A stretch of 64,000 bases of DNA, taken from assembly GCA_937876355.1 (NCBI GenBank), contig CALFHN010000042.1, forward strand, positions 1 through 64,000, written 5' to 3'. Numbering within the stretch: the first letter of the stretch is position 1; the number at the start of each line of letters is the position of its first letter. Source of the stretch: an uncultured Bacteroidota bacterium. GTDB taxonomy: Bacteria; Bacteroidota; Rhodothermia; Rhodothermales; UBA10348. Both the position numbers and the translations under genes were made by a program. Of this stretch, positions 52,715-62,043 are shown piece by piece. The notes beneath the pieces are model-generated. The model was not told where the DNA came from. It was given only the letters and a program-made list of their open reading frames with translations, and did not search any database.

Positions 52715-54145
52715 TTACCAACCGATTCTTCTGGCCGTCTTCTTAGGTTTGGCTGAACGTGTGGAATTGGCCTTGTTTGGCTTATCCCAGATGTTTTCAG
52801 TGGCTCCATCGGTTGCAGCTTGGGTCTTGGAATCTTTCTTAGAAATAGTTGAAATAGTTTCTTTAGAAGTCTGATTTCCGCCCGATACATCTTTTAGAGC
52901 GGCCGAAGAAGCGGAAGCAGAAACGGAAGAACCACTCGACAGGACAGGTATCCCAATGAGGGACTGATCCGATCCTCCCGATGAGGGAAGATGCTTGATA
53001 CTGGTATTCGAATAATAGAAGTCCAGAATTTGAGCGTACGAACGGCCATCGCCGGACATATAATGGGCTCCCCATTGACTTAGTCCAACTCCATGACCAA
53101 AACCATGGCCGGAAAAGTCAAAAGACCCGCGACGTTCGTTCGAAGAAAAATAGGTGCTTCGTAATGATTTTGCGCCGAAATGATTAGCTATTGCAGCTCT
53201 AAATGCGCTTCCAGTTACTGTTTTGGAAGTATTAGAGCCTTTCAATACAACACTAGTTACGCGGCCATCGGATGCTGTCTTTCCTACTTTGATGTCTTTA
53301 ACAGAGATGTTAAAAGCTGAGGATAGCGCGCCAAACAATTGGTTCTTGTTAATCGACCAATCCCAAGTTGCGTGTGGTGATTTAGTATCCCATGGATCTT
53401 TTCTGGCCTTTAAATAAGGCAATTGAACAGTTCCCCATACACTTGAATTGGACGCAGCATAACCGCCGTTTGAGGCTGAATAAACTGCTTCAATCAATTC
53501 GTTTTTATATTCTAAGACTTGTCCAGCAGTTTCTTGGGCTGCTTGTCTCGCAACGGAAGAAGCGTGCGAAAGACCACGGTACACCTGGAAACGTTCGCTG
53601 TCATATAATTTGCGGCCATTTTGAATGGCATATAGAGCAAAAGTACGCGCAACGATGGCCATTGCCTTGGAGCCTTCAAGGTCATCAAATCCATATTCGG
53701 AACCCACAACCGACGCTACATAGTCTTCTAGCGGCACTCGGTTGATGATCTTCAAATTTCCAGAATGTTGTGTCACTTCAAGCGAACCTGCATATTCCCG
53801 CGACTCCGAGCCAAAATTTAGGCGCAAAGGCGTTCCTGTGTCAGATAAAAGATCAACCCGAAAGCCTTCTATTACGTTGTTGCCAGATCGTGCTTCAACT
53901 CTTCCGTTCCGGATTGAAATTTGAATGGACTGCCCTGCCTCGATCAAAATGGAATCTCTGTCGGAGCTAAGTCGAACCGTTCCGGAAGTTGCGGCAATAT
54001 TAAGCGACGAATTGGACAGATGATCCATCACGTTGATGGCAATATCTCTTGGCAAATCTGCAGCCTGGGTTGGACCAGCGAGCACCAGCAAAAGCAGGAT
54101 GGTTGCCAAACCATGCAGGATGTATTTCGAAAAGTGCAGATTCAT
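52715..54145 (-). CDS. SpoIID/LytB-domain protein
   Basis: The 476-residue product has a signal peptide (HGLATILLLLVLAGPTQAA) and a SpoIID domain. The domain is seen in EDYVASVVGSEYGFDD (near 141-156), EALKAMAIVARTFALY-like (actual GSKAMAIVARTF), YSASNGGYAA near 220, and the end motif GHGFGHGVGLSQWGA. SpoIID enzymes are lytic transglycosylases that act on glycan strands lacking stem peptides, which matches the amidase encoded nearby. The C terminus is a low-complexity Ser/Lys tail (about 400-476), probably a disordered or wall-binding region. Confidence 0.88.
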   Translation of the reverse strand: MNLHFSKYILHGLATILLLLVLAGPTQAADLPRDIAINVMDHLSNSSLNIAATSGTVRLSSDRDSILIEAGQSIQISIRNGRVEARSGNNVIEGFRVDLLSDTGTPLRLNFGSESREYAGSLEVTQHSGNLKIINRVPLEDYVASVVGSEYGFDDLEGSKAMAIVARTFALYAIQNGRKLYDSERFQVYRGLSHASSVARQAAQETAGQVLEYKNELIEAVYSASNGGYAASNSSVWGTVQLPYLKARKDPWDTKSPHATWDWSINKNQLFGALSSAFNISVKDIKVGKTASDGRVTSVVLKGSNTSKTVTGSAFRAAIANHFGAKSLRSTYFSSNERRGSFDFSGHGFGHGVGLSQWGAHYMSGDGRSYAQILDFYYSNTSIKHLPSSGGSDQSLIGIPVLSSGSSVSASASSAALKDVSGGNQTSKETISTISKKDSKTQAATDGATENIWDKPNKANSTRSAKPKKTARRIGW

Positions 54146-54391
54146 TATTGGATACCGGGGTTACAGGAGGTTCTGCAAAGGGTATCGACAATCCGCGTAG
54201 CCGATTTAAGTCTAAGCTCAAACTGCCGACAAGGGCTTATTCATTCCCGTTCACGGGTAAAAAAGCACCGTTCAGACAATATCCTGAGAAGAGGGCTATG
54301 GGTATTTGTACCATCATATCGGGTGAGCTACTCAAAGCCTCTCTGATAAGACATTCCTCCCGGAATGGTCGAGCTTCAGTAGCTAAATAGA
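54146..54391. other. non-coding region upstream of the SpoIID-like gene
   Basis: No ORF here has a recognisable product; plus-strand frames in the region lack a signal, a ribosome-binding site or composition like the neighbours. It probably holds the minus-strand promoter of the SpoIID gene. No clear -35/-10 pair is seen. Confidence 0.45.
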
Positions 54392-54432
54392 GAAACTCCC
54401 GGCGTAGTGGGTGCGCCGGGAGTTTCGTTTTT
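54392..54432. terminator. intrinsic terminator between accD and the SpoIID-like gene
   Basis: A 13-bp perfect stem, GAAACTCCCGGCG (54392-54404) and CGCCGGGAGTTTC (54414-54426), with a 9-nt loop is followed on the plus strand by GTTTTTA. On the minus strand, the direction of accD, the stem is followed by TCTATTT. It probably ends accD transcription; the better U tract is on the plus strand, so it may work both ways. Confidence 0.82.
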
Positions 54433-54468
54433 ATACCAATATGTTAGCCGAGTGGCCAAAACCAAGCG

Positions 54469-55314
54469 TTATTTGCTCAAGAATAGCGCTAGAAGGTGGG
54501 CCAATTCTCCTTTAAGTTTACGGCGGTCTACTATTCGATCGATGTATCCCTTTTCAAGCAGAAATTCTGAGGTTTGAAAACCTTCGGGCAGGTCTTGTCC
54601 CATGGTTTCCCTAATGACACGTGGGCCTGCAAATCCAATTAGCGCACCTGGCTCGGCTAAGTGGATGTCTCCCAGCATCGCAAATGAGGCCGTAACTCCT
54701 CCAGTGGTTGGATTAGTGAGGAGAACGAAAAAAGGCAAACCGGCCTCTGATAATTTCGTTAAGTGAGCACTGGTTTTTGCCATCTGCATGAGGCTCAGCG
54801 CTCCCTCCATCATTCTTGCACCGCCACTTTGTGTGATTACCAGCGCGGGAATCTTTTTTTCATATGCTCGCTTTATCGATCTGGCAACGATTTCGCCCAC
54901 GACAGAGCCCATGGAGCCGCCAATGAACGTAAAATCCATGGCGCTCACCGATATCGGATATCCTCCAACCTCACCTACGGCTGCTTTGGCGGCGTCCTGG
55001 AGCCCAGTTTTCTTGCGAGTTGCCTCAAGTCGGTCTTTATAGGACTTTTGGTCTGTGAACTGTAATGGATCGGAAGAAATGATATTTTCGTCAAACAATT
55101 CGTATTCACCATCAAACAGCAAGTTGAAATATCCCGTAGGACTCATCTTGAAGTGGTAATCACACCTTGAGCAGACCAAAAGCTGTCTCTCTAGCTCTCT
55201 TCGAGTGATGGTTTCAGAACAGCCCTGACATTTAACCCATTGTCCTTCAGGAATATCATTTTGTTGGCTTCGCTGTGTTTTTATCCCAGCAGAGGTACGT
55301 TTGAACCAAGACAT
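54469..55314 (-). CDS. accD: acetyl-CoA carboxylase carboxyltransferase subunit beta
   Basis: Transfers the carboxyl group from biotin to acetyl-CoA, making malonyl-CoA for fatty-acid synthesis. The 281-residue product has the zinc ribbon CQGCSE...CSRCDYHF (cysteines near 29, 32, 48, 51), and the carboxyltransferase core VSAMDFTFIGGSMGSVVGE, SGGARMMEG and TNPTTGGVTASFAMLGDI. Start ATG 55314. accA is not in the window. Confidence 0.97.
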   Translation of the reverse strand: MSWFKRTSAGIKTQRSQQNDIPEGQWVKCQGCSETITRRELERQLLVCSRCDYHFKMSPTGYFNLLFDGEYELFDENIISSDPLQFTDQKSYKDRLEATRKKTGLQDAAKAAVGEVGGYPISVSAMDFTFIGGSMGSVVGEIVARSIKRAYEKKIPALVITQSGGARMMEGALSLMQMAKTSAHLTKLSEAGLPFFVLLTNPTTGGVTASFAMLGDIHLAEPGALIGFAGPRVIRETMGQDLPEGFQTSEFLLEKGYIDRIVDRRKLKGELAHLLALFLSK

Positions 55315-55347
55315 GTTTATCGAGAATGGTGGGCGCCGAAATACCGA

Positions 55348-56052
55348 CTAAAACGGTAATCGATCAAAAATACTCTTCGCTGCTTTTCGTGCTACGAACT
55401 CTTTAAGATAAGCCGGTTCGAAGGAATTCAGATCATTTACGCGGAAATGGTTCAAGTGATTCGATAACAAGGTTTTGATTCCCTCGATTCGAGGCTCCAC
55501 TATTTCAGTGGCAATTTCAAGATTTTGAAATGGCTTTAGTGTCTCAGCGTGATTAGAAACAAGCGTTTTTGCCGGCTGCATCTCTGAAAGCAGAGTCGTG
55601 GCTTGGTCGACGCTCATTGCTACGTCTTCGCTTTCTCGCAGCAAACCGCTTGTTGTTTGACGGAATCGCGCCAAGAACACTTCATCTATCCTTGCCTTGA
55701 TGATAGTAACGACTACGCTTTCCTCTTCCGGCTGAGATGCAATATTAGCGAGGTATTGCAACGCCGATACGGCATAGAGTGGTATATCTAAAGACCAAGC
55801 CAACCCTTTTGCAGTAGAAACGCCTATCCGAAGCCCTGTGTAGGAACCGGGCCCAGCAATTACCACGACACCATTTGGTGATTTGCCGGCTTCTTTAATC
55901 AATTCGGCCGCAAACACGGCGAGTTTGCTGGCGTGCGATCTAGTCTCGGAAGTTGAGCGCACAAGAGCGGGTCTTGAATCGACGGTGGAAAAAAAGGCCA
56001 CACTACATACATCTGAAAAAGTATCAATAGCAAGGAGGTCCATAAAGTCCAA
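55348..56052 (-). CDS. tsaB: tRNA threonylcarbamoyladenosine biosynthesis protein TsaB
   Basis: Scaffold for TsaD in t6A formation. The 234-residue product has the start LLAIDTFSDVCSVAFF and the nucleotide-fold motif GPGSYTGLRIGVSTAKGLAWS near 68-88. The start is ATG 56052 or, better placed for LLAIDT, ATG 56043. It lies 33 bp upstream of accD on the same strand. Confidence 0.93.
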   Translation of the reverse strand: MDFMDLLAIDTFSDVCSVAFFSTVDSRPALVRSTSETRSHASKLAVFAAELIKEAGKSPNGVVVIAGPGSYTGLRIGVSTAKGLAWSLDIPLYAVSALQYLANIASQPEEESVVVTIIKARIDEVFLARFRQTTSGLLRESEDVAMSVDQATTLLSEMQPAKTLVSNHAETLKPFQNLEIATEIVEPRIEGIKTLLSNHLNHFRVNDLNSFEPAYLKEFVARKAAKSIFDRLPF

Positions 56053-56098
56053 TCGCTTTAAGTATATTTTCGTTCGTCAAGGATAGGGTTTTTCCGGG

Positions 56099-56126
56099 TT
56101 GACAAATTGAAATGCAAGATTATCTT
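56099..56126 (+). promoter_or_regulatory. candidate sigma70-like promoter of the EF-G paralogue gene
   Basis: TTGACA at 56099-56104 and TATCTT at 56121-56126 are 16 bp apart, about 60 bp before the gene start. Bacteroidota often use a different promoter consensus, so this is only a candidate. Confidence 0.35.
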
Positions 56127-56184
56127 ATCAGCCCAGTTTTTACGTAAGATGTATAAACGGTAGAAAAGTTCAATAAAGGGGCAC

Positions 56185-58311
56185 ATGATGAAGGTTTACG
56201 ATGCAGATCACATTCGCAACGTCGCACTGGTTGGACACCAGGGCAGTGGTAAGACCATGCTTGCAGAGGCGATGTTACTAGATACAGGGGCCATCAAACG
56301 AATGGGCTCGATCGAAGAGGGAAATACGGTAAGTGACTACCATCCAAGTGAAAAAGAACGCGGGATGTCAATTTTTGCTTCCCTATTGCACGTCGAATAT
56401 GGCGGCAACAAGATAAATGTGATAGATACCCCCGGATATCCCGACTTCATGGGAGAAGTTTCTGCAAGCTTACACGTAGTGGATTCAGCTCTTTTTGTGA
56501 TCAATGCTTCAGAGGGAGTTCAGGTCGGGACAGAATTGGGTTGGCGAGCAGCTGTTAAAGAATCGACGCCGTCCATGTTTGTGATTAATCAGCTGGATAA
56601 GGAAAATGCCGATTTCAGGGATTTGATAGCACAAATCCAAGGTCGTTTTGGCCGTGGTGCTACGGTTGTTCAGCTTCCAGTAGGAAAGGGAAGCAGATCC
56701 ATCATCGACGTTTTGGTGATGAAGCAAATACATTTCGATCCGAATGGCAAAATGACCATGAAAGCGATCGATCCAGAGTTTGCCGAAGAAGCAGATCAGT
56801 TGCATAATGAGTTGATAGAAAACATCGCTGAAAACGATGAGAAGCTCATGGAATTGTTTTTTGAAAAAGGAACGTTAACAGAAGATGAAATGCGTTCTGG
56901 GCTTCGAGAGGCCATGATTCGCCATCAATTATTTCCCATTTTCTTGACCAGTGCGATCGAAAATATTGGTATTGCTCGGTTGATGCAATTTGTTGGAAAT
57001 GTGTGCCCCACTCCAAATCAAATGCCTGAAGCAAAAACGGTAGGCGGCGGAACTATCAAGCCAGATTCACACGGAGAGCCGGTTGCATTTGTATATCATA
57101 CCATGTCGGAGCAGCACGTGGGCGACTACTCCTTTTTTCGAATCCATTCAGGCTCATTGACCGCCGGAATGGACCTCCAGAATGCCATTACTGGGGCATC
57201 TGAACGCCTTGGTCAACTGTATGCGATTAATGGTCACGACAGGGATCCGGTCGAAAGAATGTATTCGGGCGATTTAGGAGCGCTCGTTAAGCTTAAAAAC
57301 ACCCATACCAATGACACATTGCACCGAAAGGGAAGCAAAGTAGTCATGGAAAAAATAGAATTTCCGTCTCCTACGTATAAGACAGCTGTGGTCACGGTGA
57401 GAGAAGGCGAAGAAGACAAATTGGCGCAAGGGCTGCATCAGCTTCATGAAGAAGACCCATCGCTCACTATTTCGCACGATCAGAACCTCCATCAATTGGT
57501 ATTGGGTGCACAGGGCGAAATGCAGCTTGAAATAGCAAAATTCCGATTGAAAAACCGGTTTGGTGTAGATATCGAGTATCACAGGCCCAAAGTTGCTTAC
57601 CTAGAGACCGTTCAATCCCGTTCTCGGGCAAAATATCGTCACAAAAAACAAACTGGTGGGTCGGGTCAATTCGCAGACATTCATCTATTTGTGGAGCCGG
57701 CAGACCAAGATTTTGTGGCACCGGATGACGTAAAAGTGCGTAGCGAACACACTGAAATAACGCCTTGGGGATCAAGAATCCACTTTATTGATGGCATTGT
57801 CGGTGGTGTTATTGATATGCGCCGATTTTTTGGTGCTATTCAAAAGGGCGTTTTGGAAGCATGTGCTCAAGGTCCACTTTCAGGGTATCCAGTCGGCGAT
57901 ATTAGGGTCGTTGTTACAGATGGAGCAATGCATGCTGTGGACTCTAATGAAGCTGCCTTTAAGTCTGCTGCAAGGGCCTGTTTCCAAGACGCATTCCGAA
58001 ACGCAAATCCAGTTATTTTGGAACCTATCTACGCAGTAGAAATCCTCATTCCTGATGCCTACACAGGCGATGTCATGGGTGATATGAACACGCGTCGAGC
58101 TCGCATCCAAGGAATGGATGCAGAAGGGATATTCCAAAAAATAATGGCTCAAGCTCCCGAGGCCGAGATGTACCGTTATTCAACGTCTCTGAGATCAATT
58201 ACACAAGGCAGAGGCCTTCATCGGTCAACTTTTGATCATTATGAAGCTATGCCTCGGCACGTTCAAGATGCTGTGGTGGCAGAGCACGTAGCTGCGATGG
58301 CGGAAGGTTAA
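56185..58311 (+). CDS. elongation factor G-like GTPase (EF-G2/FusA2 type)
   Basis: The 708-residue translational GTPase has P-loop GHQGSGKT at 17-24 instead of the usual AHIDAGKT, switch I EKERGMSI, switch II DTPGYPDFMGEV, NQLDKE in place of NKxD, and domains II-V to the end (YLETVQSRSRAKYRHKKQTGGSGQFAD, GVIDMRRFFGAIQKG-like, actual VIDMRRFFGAIQK). This matches the EF-G paralogue found beside the canonical EF-G in many bacteria, whose role in translocation is reduced or unclear. It is divergent from tsaB and ends at a strong terminator. The canonical fusA is not in the window. Confidence 0.9.
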   Translation: MMKVYDADHIRNVALVGHQGSGKTMLAEAMLLDTGAIKRMGSIEEGNTVSDYHPSEKERGMSIFASLLHVEYGGNKINVIDTPGYPDFMGEVSASLHVVDSALFVINASEGVQVGTELGWRAAVKESTPSMFVINQLDKENADFRDLIAQIQGRFGRGATVVQLPVGKGSRSIIDVLVMKQIHFDPNGKMTMKAIDPEFAEEADQLHNELIENIAENDEKLMELFFEKGTLTEDEMRSGLREAMIRHQLFPIFLTSAIENIGIARLMQFVGNVCPTPNQMPEAKTVGGGTIKPDSHGEPVAFVYHTMSEQHVGDYSFFRIHSGSLTAGMDLQNAITGASERLGQLYAINGHDRDPVERMYSGDLGALVKLKNTHTNDTLHRKGSKVVMEKIEFPSPTYKTAVVTVREGEEDKLAQGLHQLHEEDPSLTISHDQNLHQLVLGAQGEMQLEIAKFRLKNRFGVDIEYHRPKVAYLETVQSRSRAKYRHKKQTGGSGQFADIHLFVEPADQDFVAPDDVKVRSEHTEITPWGSRIHFIDGIVGGVIDMRRFFGAIQKGVLEACAQGPLSGYPVGDIRVVVTDGAMHAVDSNEAAFKSAARACFQDAFRNANPVILEPIYAVEILIPDAYTGDVMGDMNTRRARIQGMDAEGIFQKIMAQAPEAEMYRYSTSLRSITQGRGLHRSTFDHYEAMPRHVQDAVVAEHVAAMAEG

Positions 58312-58353
58312 AAACACTTCAACTATAGCGCCCCAAGGTGATTTGGAGTTTGC

Positions 58354-58394
58354 AAAAGAGGGGCCTCCGCATTCGCGGAGGCCCCTCTTTTTTT
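58354..58394. terminator. intrinsic terminator between convergent genes
   Basis: A 17-bp perfect stem, AAAAGAGGGGCCTCCGC (58354-58370) and GCGGAGGCCCCTCTTTT (58375-58391) around ATTC, runs into further T on the plus strand and into TTTTGC on the minus strand. It serves the EF-G paralogue and probably also the BNR-propeller gene that converges on it. Confidence 0.95.
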
Positions 58395-58428
58395 CATTCA
58401 ATCATGACGTAAGGCCAATGTCGAGCTG

Positions 58429-61074
58429 CTAGTTTCGAGAAACGATTAGCGTGGTTTGGACCGCTCTGCCGCCGAGGATAGCTGAAACAGAATACGTACC
58501 CGCCGAAACGCGTTGGTTATCCGTTTCCGAAGTCAAATCCCAATCCACAGCGTTTAGTCCTACAACCCCAGGTTGCGAAAATGTGTGTATTTGGGTCCCC
58601 TTACTGTCTAATACAGTAAATGTGACGTTCCCAGCCATGGCCGTGTAAAAGTAAATTTTTGCTTTGGCAGATCCTCCTCTAAAGCCGGCGGGCAATTGAA
58701 CCGTTTCGGGCTCTAGTACCACAAAATCATCCATATTAGAATCGGCGGCCAACTCCTGAAGTGGTCTAACATCCATCACGTAGATCCCGCGACCATGGGT
58801 AGAAGCTACCAAGATGTCTTCGGTTGGGTGGACTGCGAGGTCGCTCACAAACGTTGTCGGAAGTCCATTTGCTAGTGCTGACCACGTGGCTCCGGCGTCG
58901 ACGGTGACATACGCTCCTAAATCAGTTCCAACATATAATATGTTTTTGTTTGTGGGGTCCTGAGTAACCACATTTATCGGACCAGACGGAATACCCGCGG
59001 CAAGGTCCTTCCAGGTGGCCCCAAAATCGTCAGAGCGATAGAGGTAAGGAGTAAAATCCTCATCTCGTTTGCCATTTTGAGCAACAAAAACAGTCCCTTC
59101 TTCAAAAAGTGAAGCCTCTATTTTTGCTATCCATCGCTTTTTAGGAAACTTGGAGGTCAGATCAGTCCATTTTTCACCCGAATTGCGGGTAACGTGCACG
59201 CGCCCGTCATCTGTTCCAACATAAATGAGTCCAAATTTGAACGGAGACTCTGAAACGCTAAAAATAGTTTGATACTGAATGTCGCCTAGTTCGGCCAAAT
59301 TATTGGTCGTTAAATCGGGGCTTATTGCCTCCCACGATTCTCCGCGATTCATGGAGCGAAATAAGTAATTCATTCCGTGATACAGAATTCGAGGATTATG
59401 GGGCGAAATAATGAACTTGGCCAGCCATTGTCCCCGCAAGGGTTGATCTGGATCTACTCGTTCGGGCATTATGGACGTGCTACTGCCAATAGATAGATCA
59501 CTGCGAGAAATAGTGCCATAAAAACCAGCTGAATAGACGATATCTGGATCAGTGGGGTCGATGGCGTGCCGACTACCTTCTCCACCTGGAGCACCTTGAA
59601 ATGCAACCGCTGGAATGTTGGAGCGACCTCTGCTCAAATCGATCGTTCCTTTGTAGCTCCCGTGATCCTGAACGGAACCATACACATTAAACGGCTCAGC
59701 CATGTCGTGGGAAACGTTAAAAAACTGAACCAATGGAAGGCCGTCCCACATTCTTTTCCAGTTTTCACCTCGGTCGTATGAAATCGCCAAGCCGCCGTCG
59801 TTCACGTTGACCAAATAGTCAGAATTATCTGGATCGATCCAAAGTCCATGATGGTCTCCGTGCATTCCTGGGAGCCGCCGAAAGGTTTTGCCAGCGTCAT
59901 CAGAAACATTAAGGGCTAAACCCATCAGATAAACTCGATTTTCATCGTTGGGATCGACACGCATTTGCCCGAAAACCCATCCATATGTGGAGGATAAGCC
60001 TTCCATGTAAGCATTTTGTTCACTGACACGCCGCCAAGAATCGCCGCGATTGTCACTCCGATAAAGAGTAGCGCCATAAATTATGGGCCCCCTTGGCCTT
60101 CCATACGAATCAGTTTCTTCTTCTTTCGCTTCACGAGCTGCTTCATAGTTATCGACGAAAGCATAAATCACATTTGGATTGGAAACCGAGACGTCAATCC
60201 CAATCCGGCCTCTAAATTGAGCAGAAGGCAGTCCGCTGTTTATTTCATTCCAAGTTGCACCGGCGTCATCGGAGCGCAAAATTCCACTTCCAGTGTAGTG
60301 TGGTTCGTTTCGGGGGTCGTTCCACTTATTTCGGACTCTCTGCCACATGGCGGCGTAAAGCACGTTTGGATTGTCTGGCGACATCACCAGATCAATAGCC
60401 GCGGTCTCGTCATCGCGGTATAAAATTTTCGTCCAGGTCGATCCACCGTTGGTGGTCTTGTAGATCCCGCGATCCTTGTTTTTGGTCCATTCATGACCGG
60501 AAGCCGAAACATAAACGATGTCCGGATTAGTCGGATGAATAACAATGCGAGCTATGGTATGCGTTTCTGCTAGACCCATGTAGGTCCATGACTCGCCAGC
60601 ATTCGTCGATTTGAATACACCTGCGCCCGCCATTGAACTTCTGAAAATGTTCGCCTCACCCGTTCCGATCCAAACCACGTTCGGATTAGAAGGGGACACG
60701 GTTACGTCTCCAATAGACGTTGATGGACCATGTTCAAAAACGGGCTCCCAAGTCGTTCCCTCGTTGTCCGTCTTCCAAACGCCTCCAGTGGCTCCAGCCA
60801 CATACATGGCATAATTGTCTCCTCTAGGAGCTACAACGGCCACGTCAGTCATGCGACCTGAAATGTTGGTTGGACCAGCAAACTGCCACTCAAGTCCCGA
60901 AAAAGAGGATGAGTTGGTCATGCTCACGTGCCGGTCATAGCGCTCTAAGCGCTCTTTGGCAGGGGTGTATTGTCCAAACGAAGCAGTTGTTAGGAGCGAG
61001 AACAAAAAGAAAAGTGCGACCACGCGCGGCAGCTTTAATCGTGAAACAGATGTGATTAAACGAACAAGTGGCAT
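58429..61074 (-). CDS. secreted BNR/sortilin-like propeller protein with sorting-type tail
   Basis: From ATG 61074 (MPLVRLITSV...; the frame opens at 61095) the product has a signal peptide (VVALFFLFSLLTTASFGQ). Many beta-propeller blades follow with Asp-box/BNR-like repeats: VWKTDNEGTTWEPVF, VFKSTNAGESWTYMG, IYKTTNGGSTWTKIL, ILRSDDAGATWNEI and more, as in VPS10/sialidase-type propellers of Bacteroidota. The last 70 residues (FTVLDSKGTQIHTF, GLNAVDWDL, VSAGTYSVSAILGG, LIVSRN) resemble a T9SS sorting-type domain, so export by that system is likely. The ligand is unknown. No catalytic motif is visible. Confidence 0.83.
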   Translation of the reverse strand: MPLVRLITSVSRLKLPRVVALFFLFSLLTTASFGQYTPAKERLERYDRHVSMTNSSSFSGLEWQFAGPTNISGRMTDVAVVAPRGDNYAMYVAGATGGVWKTDNEGTTWEPVFEHGPSTSIGDVTVSPSNPNVVWIGTGEANIFRSSMAGAGVFKSTNAGESWTYMGLAETHTIARIVIHPTNPDIVYVSASGHEWTKNKDRGIYKTTNGGSTWTKILYRDDETAAIDLVMSPDNPNVLYAAMWQRVRNKWNDPRNEPHYTGSGILRSDDAGATWNEINSGLPSAQFRGRIGIDVSVSNPNVIYAFVDNYEAAREAKEEETDSYGRPRGPIIYGATLYRSDNRGDSWRRVSEQNAYMEGLSSTYGWVFGQMRVDPNDENRVYLMGLALNVSDDAGKTFRRLPGMHGDHHGLWIDPDNSDYLVNVNDGGLAISYDRGENWKRMWDGLPLVQFFNVSHDMAEPFNVYGSVQDHGSYKGTIDLSRGRSNIPAVAFQGAPGGEGSRHAIDPTDPDIVYSAGFYGTISRSDLSIGSSTSIMPERVDPDQPLRGQWLAKFIISPHNPRILYHGMNYLFRSMNRGESWEAISPDLTTNNLAELGDIQYQTIFSVSESPFKFGLIYVGTDDGRVHVTRNSGEKWTDLTSKFPKKRWIAKIEASLFEEGTVFVAQNGKRDEDFTPYLYRSDDFGATWKDLAAGIPSGPINVVTQDPTNKNILYVGTDLGAYVTVDAGATWSALANGLPTTFVSDLAVHPTEDILVASTHGRGIYVMDVRPLQELAADSNMDDFVVLEPETVQLPAGFRGGSAKAKIYFYTAMAGNVTFTVLDSKGTQIHTFSQPGVVGLNAVDWDLTSETDNQRVSAGTYSVSAILGGRAVQTTLIVSRN

Positions 61075-61095
61075 GTTGGCGGCCTCCGAAGGCAT

Positions 61096-61419
61096 CGTGT
61101 GTGTACTGGAAAGCGATAATCAGCAAGAAGCTAGGTACTATTTCAATGAAACTAACTATGTGATTCAAGTTTTGCACATCACCCACTGCTTGTTTGGTGC
61201 GCCAGCGCTTCTTTTTGGACCATTCTGGACGGAGACCGCGCCTAAATTTTTCAGATAACACTATTCGGTGAGAAATAGGAGTACCTTGATTGGATAGTTG
61301 TGAATGGAATGCCCATCCACTCTATTTCTCCATAAGTTTGGCGTTGTATATACTTGGAACTCTTGCAGATCTTCCGTGGGGCAACTAAGTGACCTACCGT
61401 TTCAAAATTCAACGCTAAT
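61096..61419. other. intergenic region between divergent genes
   Basis: About 320 bp separate the BNR gene (minus) and the small lipoprotein gene (plus). No credible ORF, hairpin or repeat is seen; it presumably holds both promoters, but I cannot point to a clear box. Confidence 0.45.
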
Positions 61420-62043
61420 ATGCTGAAATTATCCTCTTACCTCGTCATCGCCGCTCTATTTGCTACACTGTCAGGTTGTGCGAGCGTGGTAAAGTTTCTG
61501 AACAGTCTCGAAGACACCGATCCAACAGGCGTTTTTTCTAGTACGGGAAAGGTCTCAACCTATGCCCCCATCTTTCCCCGCACCGTCTACGTTCCGTGGT
61601 CAGGCGGGTGCACCATTGATCCTGAAGTAGATCTCAAGGCATTTAGAGATGTGCCAAAGCCTGCGATGCGGCACGGTAAAAACGCTCATGAGTGGCAGAA
61701 TTATGCTAAAACGCAAGGTTTTTCAGCTGAGTGGATCACCTCTCTCGATGGCCTGGAATCCCCAGGTCCAGACGGACAAAACTTCACTCGATTCAGCACT
61801 ACCGTCAACGGGACCGGAGACTTTGATCTTATGCTGTTAGCCGACGACTGTGCTTGGGCCTATCTCGACGGCCAGCGAGTGGCTCTTCAGGGCATGCAGA
61901 AAACCTATTCTGATTCCTATCCAGTCCGATTAAGGGGCACTCACAAGTTGGACATCATCGTGTACGATGGTGGCGGGATCGGCGGATTGATGTACAGTTT
62001 AGACACCAGGCCCAAAGCCACCGGAAGTGCGGTCACCAAATAG
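61420..62043 (+). CDS. small lipoprotein with PA14-like carbohydrate-binding character
   Basis: The 207-residue product has a lipoprotein signal (ALFATLSGCAS). The body (about 60-205) includes FSAEWITSLDGLESP, GDFDLMLLADDCAWAYLDGQRVAL and RLRGTHKLDIIVYDGGG. The pattern of a D/W-containing displayed ligand site and LxxGxHxLxxxxxD is like a PA14 or related beta-sandwich carbohydrate-binding domain. The family is not certain. It has no operon partner on its strand and converges with the S10 peptidase gene. Confidence 0.6.
   Translation: MLKLSSYLVIAALFATLSGCASVVKFLNSLEDTDPTGVFSSTGKVSTYAPIFPRTVYVPWSGGCTIDPEVDLKAFRDVPKPAMRHGKNAHEWQNYAKTQGFSAEWITSLDGLESPGPDGQNFTRFSTTVNGTGDFDLMLLADDCAWAYLDGQRVALQGMQKTYSDSYPVRLRGTHKLDIIVYDGGGIGGLMYSLDTRPKATGSAVTK

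Noticed and set aside
54049-54390. plus-strand ORF of 113 residues between the SpoIID-like and accD genes
   Set aside because: No ribosome-binding site, half of it antisense to the SpoIID gene, and low-complexity sequence with no family look.
60016-60423. 135-residue plus-strand ORF inside the BNR-propeller gene
   Set aside because: Antisense to repeated propeller blades; the composition is a shadow of the minus-strand gene.
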